Origin: Maribacter sp. MJ134
GTDB lineage: Bacteria > Bacteroidota > Bacteroidia > Flavobacteriales > Flavobacteriaceae
Direction of reading: 5' to 3'
DNA: 64,000 nucleotides
Assembly (NCBI RefSeq): GCF_003970695.1
Contig: NZ_CP034570.1
Location: forward strand, 1,860,001 to 1,924,000
Each line of letters starts with the position of its first letter. Within the stretch, counting starts at the first letter, position 1. The notes under the pieces were generated by a model. It saw only the letters and a program-made list of their open reading frames with translations. It had not been told where the DNA came from and made no database searches. The position numbers and the translations under genes were made by a program. Below, piece after piece: positions 45,715 to 53,823 of the stretch.

Positions 45715-46515
45715 ATGAAAATAACAATAAGATCAATTCTAGGATTTTTAGTGATGGCAATACTGTTTGCATCATGCGAAGACGAAGATAAGAACCCCCT
45801 TAACCTATTGGAACTGGATAATTCAAAATCTCCTTTTGTACGCATCATAGTAGATGAACCTATAGTTGCCGCAGGTGATATCGCATCAAGCTCGCTTGTA
45901 GCCAAGGTAGATGCGCTTGAGGACAATGTAGCTTCTTGGCAATTGGCGGTTAGTAGAGAATCTGGAGGAGTTGCTAGTGATGCCATTGTATTGACTACAC
46001 TTACCGATTTTCCAGGTCAAATATCCATTCCCTACACGGAAATCGCAGATGCTTTAGGTATCAGCACCGATGAAATTTCGGGTGGTGATTTCATTCGCTT
46101 TTTGGGTACGGCGACAGGTACGGACGGCACGGTAGTAACATTCGATAATTTTAGCCCAAATGTTACGGGACAGCCAGAGCAGCGACAGGCGTTCAACTTT
46201 ATAGTACTGGTGAAATGTTCCCCGATTACGGATGCAACTTTAGCAGGAACATGGGTCATTGATATGACCGACCTTTTCGGAGACGGATGGGACGGAGCGT
46301 TCGTAACCTTTGAAATAGACGGAGTAACCACAGACTATACCTTCACCGCAGGATCAGCGGCCAATTTTGAGGTTGATGTTCCCGCAGGTACTTCCAACTT
46401 GGTTATATCCTATACAAGTGGTGCTTTTGAAGAGGAACATATTTATACGATAGAAACGCCAGATGGTGATGTAAGAGGACCTTTTGGACCCAATCCGTCA
46501 CCTTGTATTAATTAA
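45715..46515 (+). CDS. surface lipoprotein, third gene of the SusCD operon
   Basis: 266 residues, lipobox ILFASC followed by acidic DEDKN, the usual surface-export type signal in Bacteroidota. The middle is beta-rich (VRIIVDEPIVAAGD; SusE-like guess), and the C-terminal 90 residues contain LFGDGWDGAFVTFEIDG and YTSGAFEEEHIYTIETPDG, a repeat-like motif seen in secreted Flavobacteriia proteins. Probably a surface binding protein for the imported substrate. Family not firmly recognised. Confidence 0.8.
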   Translation: MKITIRSILGFLVMAILFASCEDEDKNPLNLLELDNSKSPFVRIIVDEPIVAAGDIASSSLVAKVDALEDNVASWQLAVSRESGGVASDAIVLTTLTDFPGQISIPYTEIADALGISTDEISGGDFIRFLGTATGTDGTVVTFDNFSPNVTGQPEQRQAFNFIVLVKCSPITDATLAGTWVIDMTDLFGDGWDGAFVTFEIDGVTTDYTFTAGSAANFEVDVPAGTSNLVISYTSGAFEEEHIYTIETPDGDVRGPFGPNPSPCIN

Positions 46516-46563
46516 TAGATTTAGATACACTTTCCACTGCATCAATCTTTAATTTTAGTAATT

Positions 46564-46608
46564 AGAGTCATCCTTATCATGAAACAAATGATAGGATGGC
46601 TCTATTTT
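46564..46608 (+). terminator. terminator of the SusCD operon
   Basis: AGAGTCATCCTTATCAT pairs with ATGATAGGATGGCTCT with one bulge and one G-U, followed by ATTTT. Confidence 0.75.
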
Positions 46609-46662
46609 CGTTGGGGCCAATACCAAAACAAAATCGTTATATGCTCCGCCAAGATCCAGTAA

Positions 46663-46950
46663 ATGACATCGGGGCAAGCCTACGAGGCATTATACGGAAA
46701 GCCAACATTTACTTTAAGGCAAGCGTTGGAGCTTTTTAATCCTAATAATGGATTGAAAATACGCTGATCTGAGAACCTCAACCAAGCCGCAAACAAAAAC
46801 TTAGCCGATAAGGAATTCTATACCTATTGCCATTGACGGTTAAGAAGAAAAACCTAGGAACAGAAGGGTTTTTGCATGACATAACTATTATAGAAAGCTA
46901 TCAAAGACTATGGTTTTAAGGAAGGCGTAAGCAAACAGAGTAAAAAATAG
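46663..46950 (+). pseudogene. possible decayed coding remnant
   Basis: One reading frame carries gene-like stretches separated by stops: it opens MTSGQAYEALYGKPTF, continues after a TGA with SENLNQAANKNLADKEFYTYCH-like sequence (to 46836), and ends KAIKDYGFKEGVSKQ before a TAG at 46948. All are in the same frame. I recognise no family, and chance cannot be excluded. Confidence 0.25.
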
Positions 46951-46957
46951 GTAAAAA

Positions 46958-47152
46958 TTCATCGGTAAAGGGAAATGTTTATAGGAATTACCCGTTATAC
47001 TTGGGTTAGTGTGTTTCTTTACAGCGTAATCTAAATCAAGAGTAATTAAAAAGCAGCTCTGAGTCTACCTTCAAAAAAAAGAACTTCTGTCTTATTTTTT
47101 AGAGTGGTTATTTGAATTAGCTATCAATATCCTCTCAGGGCTGCATTATTAC
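46958..47152 (+). repeat. three-copy non-coding element, copy C (candidate structured RNA)
   Basis: Begins TTCATCGG and a degenerate form of the A/B block (AAATGTTTATAGG). GTAAT (47042-47046) and GCAGCTCTGAG (47053-47063) pair with CTCAGGGCTGC (47134-47144) and ATTAC (47148-47152). The inner loop shares TTAGAGT and TTTGAATTAG with copy A. Two base pairs differ between A and C with pairing kept. It lies after the SusCD operon and points toward the convergent hydrolase gene. Confidence 0.6.
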
Positions 47153-47203
47153 GCTTATACTATCGATACTTGCTTTCAGTAAGAAATATCAAGTCAATAA
47201 TTA

Positions 47204-47992
47204 CTATCTATTTTCCATCCCGACCAGATAACCAATAACCATTCTATTAAACAATTTCGGCTGTTCTACGTTGACAACATGGCCACAATCTTCGATTATG
47301 AACAAATTAGAATTCTCATGGGCATTAGCTATTTTTCGTATCGATGGTAAAAAAAGATAGTCTTCTCCACCCATTACGTAAAGCGTAGGAATTTTAATGT
47401 CTGCAGACCTAAAGAAACGAAGTAATGGATTTATTTCGGAGGTAAGCTTAAACCATCTAATAAATTCTTTTTGATATAATTTCTTAGCTTCCCGTACGAA
47501 CAATGACCTCGACTCCTTATGGTTTTTATTCGGCATTATAACAAATGCAAAAAATTTATATAGCCACAAATAAGGGATGATGGATTTGAACACTACTCCC
47601 AGTTTCATCAGAATTTGAGAACGGAGATTAAGCTTCATAATGGCACCGCCCATAATCATGGTCTCTACTCTATGAGGGTGTTTCTCGGCCAGATTCCTTA
47701 TCAATATCGTTCCAAGGGATATTCCTATGTAATGGGATCGCTCTATATTCTCAAAATCGATGACCTCCACAATATCGTCGGTAATGGCGTCAAAAGTGTA
47801 TTCACTATTAAAAGTGTCCTTTAAGTTTGGTTTTGAATTACCGTGCCCTCTTAAATCCAACAAGAGCACATTGAAATGTTTTTTAAACTCCCGTAACTGT
47901 TTAAACCATATAGATGAGCTACCACCCGCTCCATGAACGAAGGTAACCCAGCTATGGGCATTCTCATTGATATATTTGGTATAGTTTAGCAA
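47204..47992 (-). CDS. alpha/beta fold hydrolase
   Basis: About 262 residues, cytoplasmic. Oxyanion HGAGG near residue 22, nucleophile elbow GISLGT near 90, acid in VMGGEDYLF and base in CGHVVNVEQP, so the triad is intact. The start chosen is a TTG giving MLNYTKYIN, which matches how I remember relatives; another TTG 12 codons upstream (48028) is possible, and no in-frame ATG exists. Substrate unknown. Confidence 0.88.
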   Translation of the reverse strand: MLNYTKYINENAHSWVTFVHGAGGSSSIWFKQLREFKKHFNVLLLDLRGHGNSKPNLKDTFNSEYTFDAITDDIVEVIDFENIERSHYIGISLGTILIRNLAEKHPHRVETMIMGGAIMKLNLRSQILMKLGVVFKSIIPYLWLYKFFAFVIMPNKNHKESRSLFVREAKKLYQKEFIRWFKLTSEINPLLRFFRSADIKIPTLYVMGGEDYLFLPSIRKIANAHENSNLFIIEDCGHVVNVEQPKLFNRMVIGYLVGMENR

Positions 47993-48189
47993 TGCTCTCT
48001 TTTGCCCAAAATAAGGGCTAACCCACAATGTATTGAATCTTTTCTAATTGTAGTACTATTACGAAGAAAATTAGTTATCCGTTTTGCTATTTTTAAAGAA
48101 TTCCTATCACTTTTGTTAAAAAAAAGACAAATTACCTGATTATTAGTTGTATAGCTATCACCCAAACATCTAAACCCTCTTTTGCAACG

Positions 48190-48197
48190 TATCTTTG
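48190..48197 (+). promoter_or_regulatory. TATCTTTG -7 box that fixes the start of the next gene
   Basis: Exact TAnnTTTG match 19 bases before the ATG at 48216. An alternative TTG start at 48195 would lie inside the promoter and is therefore rejected. Confidence 0.55.
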
Positions 48198-48215
48198 TTA
48201 GAACAAATCTTTATT

Positions 48216-48410
48216 ATGGAAAAGCAATATTGTAAAGTAGGGTCGGTAACACCGATAGCAGCAAAGGCAGATGCCATTACTATGTTAGAGTATCAGTATC
48301 AAAACTTCTTGGATAAGGCCGCTAACATGAAGTATTCCGACACAAAATTGGGAGAATTTTTTGAACAGAAGGCAAAAAAAATTCAAAAAGCTTTAGATAG
48401 CTTGGTTTAG
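48216..48410 (+). CDS. 64-residue soluble protein of unknown function
   Basis: Starts MEKQYCKVGSVTPIAAKADA and is mostly helical, with DTKLGEFFEQKAKKIQKALD at the end. No signal or membrane segment. It resembles a small conserved Flavobacteriia protein without known role. The own promoter box supports it. Convergent with pyrF, 3 bases between stops. Confidence 0.75.
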   Translation: MEKQYCKVGSVTPIAAKADAITMLEYQYQNFLDKAANMKYSDTKLGEFFEQKAKKIQKALDSLV

Positions 48411-48413
48411 AGA

Positions 48414-49235
48414 CTATTCAATTTTTGAAAGTTCTTCACTCATTTGGGTTTGAAGCTCTCTGGCCTTGTTTTGAGCTGCGCTCGCAAAATCCTTGTCTTT
48501 TGAGGCATAAATAATACCTCTAGAGGAGTTTACCAACAATCCTACGGAGGGTGTCATTCCATACGTACATACCTCTTTAAGGCTACCTCCTTGGGCACCT
48601 ACACCTGGAACTAACAAAAAACTATCGGGAATTATTTTCCTTATTTCCGCCAAGTATTCCGCTTTAGTGGCTCCTACCACATACATTAAATTTTCTGAGC
48701 CTTCATAATGTCTTGATGTTTCAAGAACTTCTTTATAAAGTTCCACCCCATCGATTTTTTTGGTTTGATAATCGTACGCACCCACATTTGAGGTTAATGC
48801 GAGTAGAATCGTATGTTTATCTTCAAAAGCCAAAAAAGGTTCAACGGAGTCCTTGCCCATGTAGGGAGCAATGGTGATGGAATCAAAATTCAAATCTTCA
48901 AAAAAAGCTTTAGCATATCTCGTTGAGGTGTTTCCGATATCGCCCCGTTTTGCATCGGCAATGGTAAAAATTTCCGGATATTCTGCATTGAGATAGGTAA
49001 TCGTTTTCTCTAGTGCCATCCAACCCTTTATTCCGTATGCCTCGTAAAAAGCAATGTTTGGCTTGTAGGCTACGCAAAGGTGGTGTGTGGCATCAATAAT
49101 GGCTTTGTTAAACGAAAAAATGGGGTCTTCCTCCTGTAAAAGATGTTCTGGTATTTTATCTAAATCTGTATCCAGACCAATACACAAAAAGGACTTTTTC
49201 TTATGAATTTGGTCAATGAGTGCTTTGGTAGTCAT
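48414..49235 (-). CDS. pyrF: orotidine 5'-phosphate decarboxylase
   Basis: Last step of UMP synthesis. 273 residues, the longer type 2 (PyrF2) form. Catalytic Asp-Lys-Asp cluster in [20 protein letters not shown], phosphate-binding [15 protein letters not shown] and [12 protein letters not shown]. Followed on the same strand after prfA (31 bases upstream), so probably one operon. Confidence 0.95.
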   Translation of the reverse strand: MTTKALIDQIHKKKSFLCIGLDTDLDKIPEHLLQEEDPIFSFNKAIIDATHHLCVAYKPNIAFYEAYGIKGWMALEKTITYLNAEYPEIFTIADAKRGDIGNTSTRYAKAFFEDLNFDSITIAPYMGKDSVEPFLAFEDKHTILLALTSNVGAYDYQTKKIDGVELYKEVLETSRHYEGSENLMYVVGATKAEYLAEIRKIIPDSFLLVPGVGAQGGSLKEVCTYGMTPSVGLLVNSSRGIIYASKDKDFASAAQNKARELQTQMSEELSKIE

Positions 49236-49266
49236 ATTGCAATTATGGGAGGAGATGTATAAATTA

Positions 49267-50343
49267 TTAAAAAATCTCTGATGCTTCTTTTAGCTTTTCT
49301 GTATTTTCTACAAGACTAAGTTCATCAATGATTTTTTGGATGTCACCATCAATAATATTAGAAAGATCGTACAAGGTTAAACCTATTCTATGATCGGTAA
49401 CCCTACCCTGCGGATAATTATAAGTTCTAATTTTTGCGGAACGGTCACCACTACTAACCTGAGAGCTTCTTTTGGCGGCGTCTTCCTCTTGTTTCTTGGC
49501 CAATTCCAGATCATAGAGTCTTGAGCGCAAAACCCTAAAAGCCTTATCCTTGTTTTTATGCTGCGATTTTTGATCTTGGCACTGTGCCACCAGACCTGTT
49601 GGGATGTGCGTTAAACGTACCGCGGAATAAGTTGTATTCACAGATTGTCCACCAGGTCCTGAAGAACAGAAAAAATCTATTCTAACGTCTTTGGGGTCTA
49701 TTTGCACATCAAAATCTTCCGCCTCTGGTAATACCATTACGGTTGCAGCACTGGTATGCACTCTTCCTTGGGTTTCGGTTTGCGGAACTCGCTGCACCCT
49801 GTGGACGCCGGCTTCAAACTTTAAGGTTCCATAAACATCGGTGCCGGTAACTTCAAACTGAATTTCCTTGTATCCACCGTTAGTACCTTCACTTAAATCT
49901 ATGACATTGGTTTTCCATCCTTTGCTCTCGCAGTACTTTGTGTACATTCTAAAAAGGTCTCCCGCAAAAATACTGGCCTCGTCACCACCTGTTCCTGCTC
50001 TGATTTCTACAACGACATCTTTAGCATCCTCTGGGTCTTTGGGAATAAGCATAAATTTAATCTCATCTTCCAGAATCGGCAATCTTGATTTTGCTTCTTC
50101 CAACTGCATTTTTGCCATTTCCAACATTTCGGCATCACTCCCGTCAGAAATTATCTCCTCCGCTTCCTCAACATTACCTGTCAACTCCAAATATTCATCT
50201 CGCTTGGCAACAAGTGCCTTAAGATCACTATACTCCTTCGTCAATTGCACATAACGCTTCTGATCCGTTATGATATCCGGCTGAATGATTAGGTCGGACA
50301 CCTCATCAAAACGTTGTTTTACAATGTTTAATTTATCTATCAT
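49267..50343 (-). CDS. prfA: peptide chain release factor 1
   Basis: Terminates translation at UAA and UAG. 358 residues. The GGQ loop is in [20 protein letters not shown]. The codon-recognition tripeptide is PQT in [14 protein letters not shown], a variant of the RF1 PxT motif and not the SPF of RF2. The C-terminal [13 protein letters not shown] is canonical. Confidence 0.97.
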   Translation of the reverse strand: MIDKLNIVKQRFDEVSDLIIQPDIITDQKRYVQLTKEYSDLKALVAKRDEYLELTGNVEEAEEIISDGSDAEMLEMAKMQLEEAKSRLPILEDEIKFMLIPKDPEDAKDVVVEIRAGTGGDEASIFAGDLFRMYTKYCESKGWKTNVIDLSEGTNGGYKEIQFEVTGTDVYGTLKFEAGVHRVQRVPQTETQGRVHTSAATVMVLPEAEDFDVQIDPKDVRIDFFCSSGPGGQSVNTTYSAVRLTHIPTGLVAQCQDQKSQHKNKDKAFRVLRSRLYDLELAKKQEEDAAKRSSQVSSGDRSAKIRTYNYPQGRVTDHRIGLTLYDLSNIIDGDIQKIIDELSLVENTEKLKEASEIF

Positions 50344-50477
50344 AGGTATGCATCACTTGTCCTGCGAATTTACAATAATTTTGTAGAAGCTTTAGGCTTG
50401 CTCAATCGTATTGTTAAAAAATCAATTTCAAAAAATCTTACTGAAAACGTCTCACTATTGCATTGAAAGGGAAAGCA

Positions 50478-51761
50478 TTAATCAGTTACAAAAGTAGTTC
50501 CTAAAGTAAAAATAAAGGCGTTAAGACCATCACTTCTATCATAGGCATTTACCCGTAAATCTATCGTTTTAAGCCCGAACATAAATACTTTGGCCTTGGT
50601 AAAAATATCCTTGTAACGGGCGCCAATACCGTACTGGTGAGCATTGTAGTCCGACAGGTCGTAATCCGAAGTATAAAAATCCAACACAGAAGTTGCACCT
50701 TCTTTGGTATAAAAGTAATCTGCCGCAATCTGCACATAATACCTGTAGGAGGGATAGAGCGTAAAAGAATCACTTAGTTTAATAGGAATCTCTAGATTGG
50801 CCGTATGTGAGGTAATACCCCAATCATCTGTATAGAAACGGTAATAGGAGCGTAATACGAACCGGTCTCCTGCAAAATAATTTAAACGTGCGCCGATAGG
50901 GATTTTAAAACGACTATCCGGTAGTCTTTCTACATCATCCGCCAACTGAAAATCTTCAATGAAAAAATCTGCGACGTCACCAAAATACACTCTCTGAAAA
51001 GGGGTGCTCAGCAAACCTTGTTGCCAAACCAAATCTAAGAATACAGAACCCTGTAATCGCTTACCAAGAATCTGGGAAAAGAACAAGGAAAGGGCATAAG
51101 AGTTCCGGTTTTCGTTTTCAAAAACGGTAAAATTAGAGCTGTACGTGCCAGGTCCGGAAATTCTAGCATCTGCAAAGCCATTTCTTAGCTCTATAGGATA
51201 TTGTGGATTCCATTGATCCAAAAATACATTTGCACTGAGCCCAATTTCCGTATTCTTTTCATTGAACAAACGTGTGTATCCCGCACCGAAACCAACGGAG
51301 AAATAATCGTATTCCGATGAGATGTAAGCATTTGCACTTACAATGGAATTTCGGTCTTCTGAACTGTGTTGGTAGGATGGGTTAAAATACGCGAGCACAT
51401 CTTGTCTTGAAGCTCCGGAAGAAGCACTGAAGGGACTGGTATTATTGTTTGGATTGCCGTCCAAGGGGTTCACGTTGCTCGATGAAGCCGAAGTGTAGGC
51501 AGATATCCCTGCATCTACTGTTAGTACATCATCTGGATTGACGGGAATTTTTACAACAATAGTGGAAGTTGCATCGGTCAGCTGTTCGGTACCCTCTCCT
51601 CCGGTCACCGCAGCATTTTCACCGTCCTGACCGTAATAGTTAAAAAGCAGGTTAATCTCTGTGGCTTCCAAAACTCTTTTGGTATAGGTAGTGTTGTCCT
51701 GTCCAAAAATTGAAAAAGCACATAGAAAAAAAATCAGCGGAACAGTTTTTAAATTTCCCAA
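50478..51761 (-). CDS. DUF3570 outer-membrane protein
   Basis: 427 residues with a signal peptide (ends SIFGQ) and barrel-like strands through the length (YSLSLFFSQ-type alternation, SYYRFYTDDWG, GIGARYKDIF). DUF3570 is usually encoded with a DUF4266 lipoprotein and ApbE, as here. Function unknown; perhaps an outer-membrane partner of an extracytoplasmic redox chain. The start is TTG; no in-frame ATG is available upstream. Separated from the DUF4266 gene by the 87-bp repeat array. Confidence 0.88.
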   Translation of the reverse strand: MGNLKTVPLIFFLCAFSIFGQDNTTYTKRVLEATEINLLFNYYGQDGENAAVTGGEGTEQLTDATSTIVVKIPVNPDDVLTVDAGISAYTSASSSNVNPLDGNPNNNTSPFSASSGASRQDVLAYFNPSYQHSSEDRNSIVSANAYISSEYDYFSVGFGAGYTRLFNEKNTEIGLSANVFLDQWNPQYPIELRNGFADARISGPGTYSSNFTVFENENRNSYALSLFFSQILGKRLQGSVFLDLVWQQGLLSTPFQRVYFGDVADFFIEDFQLADDVERLPDSRFKIPIGARLNYFAGDRFVLRSYYRFYTDDWGITSHTANLEIPIKLSDSFTLYPSYRYYVQIAADYFYTKEGATSVLDFYTSDYDLSDYNAHQYGIGARYKDIFTKAKVFMFGLKTIDLRVNAYDRSDGLNAFIFTLGTTFVTD

Positions 51762-51828
51762 GGTACTTGATTAGGTTTCAGTAAAATTTTATTTAAAATT
51801 AAATAAGCCACTCCGCTTTTTCATACAG

Positions 51829-52145
51829 CTCCACTGCGCTCAGGGTAAATTCAACCAGCAAAGTTCTAAACAGAACTTTGGGTTATAGTTTCAGTGCTCC
51901 CCGAAACGCCGACCCTTCGACTACGCTCAGGGTAAATTCAACCAACAAAGTTCTAAAAAAAACTTTGGGTTATAGTTTCAGTGCTCCCCGAAACGCCGAC
52001 CCTTCGACTACGCTCAGGGTAAATTCAACCAGCAAAGTTCTAAAAAGAACTTTGGGTTACAGTCTTGGTGCTTCCCAAAACGAGGACCCTTCGACTACGC
52101 TCAGGGTAAATTCAACCAGCAAAGTTCCAAACAGAACTTTGGGTT
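51829..52145. repeat. 87-bp tandem repeat array with hairpins
   Basis: CAGGGTAAATTCAACC recurs at 51841, 51928, 52015 and 52102, exactly 87 bases apart. Each unit has a perfect hairpin CAAAGTTCT/AGAACTTTG and the CCCTTCGACTACGCTCAGGG palindrome that I know as a dispersed repeat in Flavobacteriaceae. It fills the 388-base gap inside the DUF4266-DUF3570 operon. Because 87 is a multiple of three, one frame stays open (91 codons), but it is not a credible gene. Confidence 0.9.
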
Positions 52146-52149
52146 TCAT

Positions 52150-52359
52150 TTAATTACAACCGCAGCCACCTCCTGTTTTGCCGCCGTTGGCGCCTGCAGA
52201 GGCTTCCCTGTATATTTGAAAATTGGTTTCAAATCGTTCTGCGTTTCTGGCGGATAATTGCATTTCCTCATCGTTCAAATACGCTTTATCATACTCCTTT
52301 ACCGCAACGCAGGAAGTGCAAAACACCAAGAACATTAATAAAAAAAACAATCTGTTCAT
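52150..52359 (-). CDS. DUF4266 small lipoprotein with Gly/Cys-rich end
   Basis: 69 residues: lipobox VFCTSC, the DUF4266 body EYDKAYLNDEEMQLSARN, and a tail GGKTGGGCGCN. The clustered terminal cysteines are a family trait and might bind a metal or cofactor. Lies 9 bases after apbE in the redox operon. Function unknown. Confidence 0.9.
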   Translation of the reverse strand: MNRLFFLLMFLVFCTSCVAVKEYDKAYLNDEEMQLSARNAERFETNFQIYREASAGANGGKTGGGCGCN

Positions 52360-52368
52360 AGTTTGAAG

Positions 52369-53364
52369 TTAAGGATTATTGTCGAAAAGGATTCCACCAC
52401 TTTTATGAATTTTGTTCGCGCTATCCACAATAATCACCTCTGTACCTCCCAATTGGTTCACAAGGGAAAGACCAGCATTTTTACCCATTATAAAAATTGC
52501 TGTAGCCAAGGCATCACAAAGTTCGGCACTTTTGGCAAAAACGGAAACACTATTGATACCCGCTGATGGATATCCAGTTCTCGGGTCTATGATGTGGGTA
52601 TATTTTTTACCATTGATCGTTACGAACTTCTCGTAATTTCCAGAAGTGGCTACAGAAGATTCCAATATGGGCAGCCACGAGAAAATTTTGTCCTTACTTA
52701 ACGGATTGGCTATCCCGATTAACCACTTCTCTCCACTAGCCTTAGTTCCCCATGTCGTTAAATCCCCGGACGCATTAATGATACCTGCAGGCACTTGTTT
52801 AGAGACCAGGAGTTCTTTTGCCTTATCCGCAGCATATCCCTTACCGATCGCCCCAAACGATATTTTCATTCCTTTATACTTCAAAAAAACAGTGTTATCC
52901 AAACTGTTAAGAATAATATTCTTGTGGCCCACTTTGGAAACCGATTCCCTAATCTCTTGGTTCGTTGGCATTGTCGTCATAGAACCATCAAACTTCCAAA
53001 TCTTATCCATCGAGGAATATGAAATATCAAAAGCACCATCCGTTATTTCCGATATCTGTTTGGACCGCTCTATCAACTTAAAAAGCTCTAAACTTACTTT
53101 TACCGGTTTTATCCCAGCGTTTTTGTTTATTAGAGTAGTTTCAGAAGACGCATCCCATGAAGAAATCATTTTTTCTATTCTTCTTATTTCTCCTATCGCC
53201 TCTTGAATATATATGTAACCCAAATCTTCATCAACTGAAACTACCGTAATATCAAAACGGCTACCCATAAGTTTCAATGACTTTTTAACCGTGACATAAT
53301 CCTTACTTTGACTGAACACGGTTGTAACGAAAAATAGAACTACTATGGATAAAACAGTTTTCAC
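52369..53364 (-). CDS. apbE: FAD:protein FMN transferase (ApbE family)
   Basis: Covalently attaches FMN to a threonine of exported proteins, using FAD. 331 residues with a signal peptide (ends TVFSQ). Motifs FGAIGKGYAADKAKELL, IIDPRTGYPSAGINSVSVFA and ELCDALATAIFIMG are the FAD- and Mg-binding signatures. Its start overlaps the thioredoxin stop by 4 bases. No obvious flavinylation motif (DGxSGAT type) is seen in the neighbouring proteins, so the target is unknown. Confidence 0.95.
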   Translation of the reverse strand: MKTVLSIVVLFFVTTVFSQSKDYVTVKKSLKLMGSRFDITVVSVDEDLGYIYIQEAIGEIRRIEKMISSWDASSETTLINKNAGIKPVKVSLELFKLIERSKQISEITDGAFDISYSSMDKIWKFDGSMTTMPTNQEIRESVSKVGHKNIILNSLDNTVFLKYKGMKISFGAIGKGYAADKAKELLVSKQVPAGIINASGDLTTWGTKASGEKWLIGIANPLSKDKIFSWLPILESSVATSGNYEKFVTINGKKYTHIIDPRTGYPSAGINSVSVFAKSAELCDALATAIFIMGKNAGLSLVNQLGGTEVIIVDSANKIHKSGGILFDNNP

Positions 53365-53795
53365 TTTTGAAAGGAATTTAAAAGTGAAATGTATTCTTCG
53401 GCTTCTTGATTTTCGTAGGCAAAGCTTCCTAAAACAGTCTCGTCCTTATCCAATAAAAGGACCAAGGGAAAATAACCTTTGGAATTAAATTTCTGCGCTA
53501 ACTGCTTGTTTACTTGTTCTTTCTGAAGTGGTAATCGGTTCTTTTTTGTCCTAGGAAAATCGGCCTTGAACAAAATCAAATTCTTGTCTGCATACTCCTT
53601 AAACTCTTGAGATTGAAACAATAATCTATCTAATTTTATGCATGGGGCGCACCAATCAGATCCGGCAAAAACAAGAAGAATTGGTTTGTTCGTATTCTTG
53701 GACCTAGAAATTGAATGCTCGTAACTTTCCTCCCAATCTTGCGATAACGCACAAAGTGGAATTACAAAAAGGCAGATGAGGAGCTTTAGTTTCAA
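53361..53795 (-). CDS. periplasmic thioredoxin-like protein
   Basis: 144 residues, signal peptide (ends CALSQ), and a thioredoxin fold of the DUF255/thioredoxin_7-like type with the active site GSDWCAPCIKLDRLLF (CAPC). The fold ends with YFPLVLLLDKDETVLGSF. Probably reduces disulfides or haem/metal ligands for the redox operon it belongs to. Confidence 0.92.
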   Translation of the reverse strand: MKLKLLICLFVIPLCALSQDWEESYEHSISRSKNTNKPILLVFAGSDWCAPCIKLDRLLFQSQEFKEYADKNLILFKADFPRTKKNRLPLQKEQVNKQLAQKFNSKGYFPLVLLLDKDETVLGSFAYENQEAEEYISLLNSFQK

Positions 53796-53823
53796 AATTC
53801 AATAATTTGGGACGTTGTGTATA

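Noticed and set aside
48195..48215. TTG start extending the 64-residue protein
   Set aside because: It would lie within the TATCTTTG promoter box.
51829..52145. CRISPR array
   Set aside because: Repeat and spacer parts are equally conserved with an 87-base period; no unique spacers and no cas genes.
51878..52153. 91-codon open frame through the repeat array
   Set aside because: It exists only because the repeat period is a multiple of three; the translation is the repeat itself and there is no start context.
52363..53206. Several plus-strand ORFs inside apbE
   Set aside because: Antisense to a gene with all ApbE motifs; no family resemblance.
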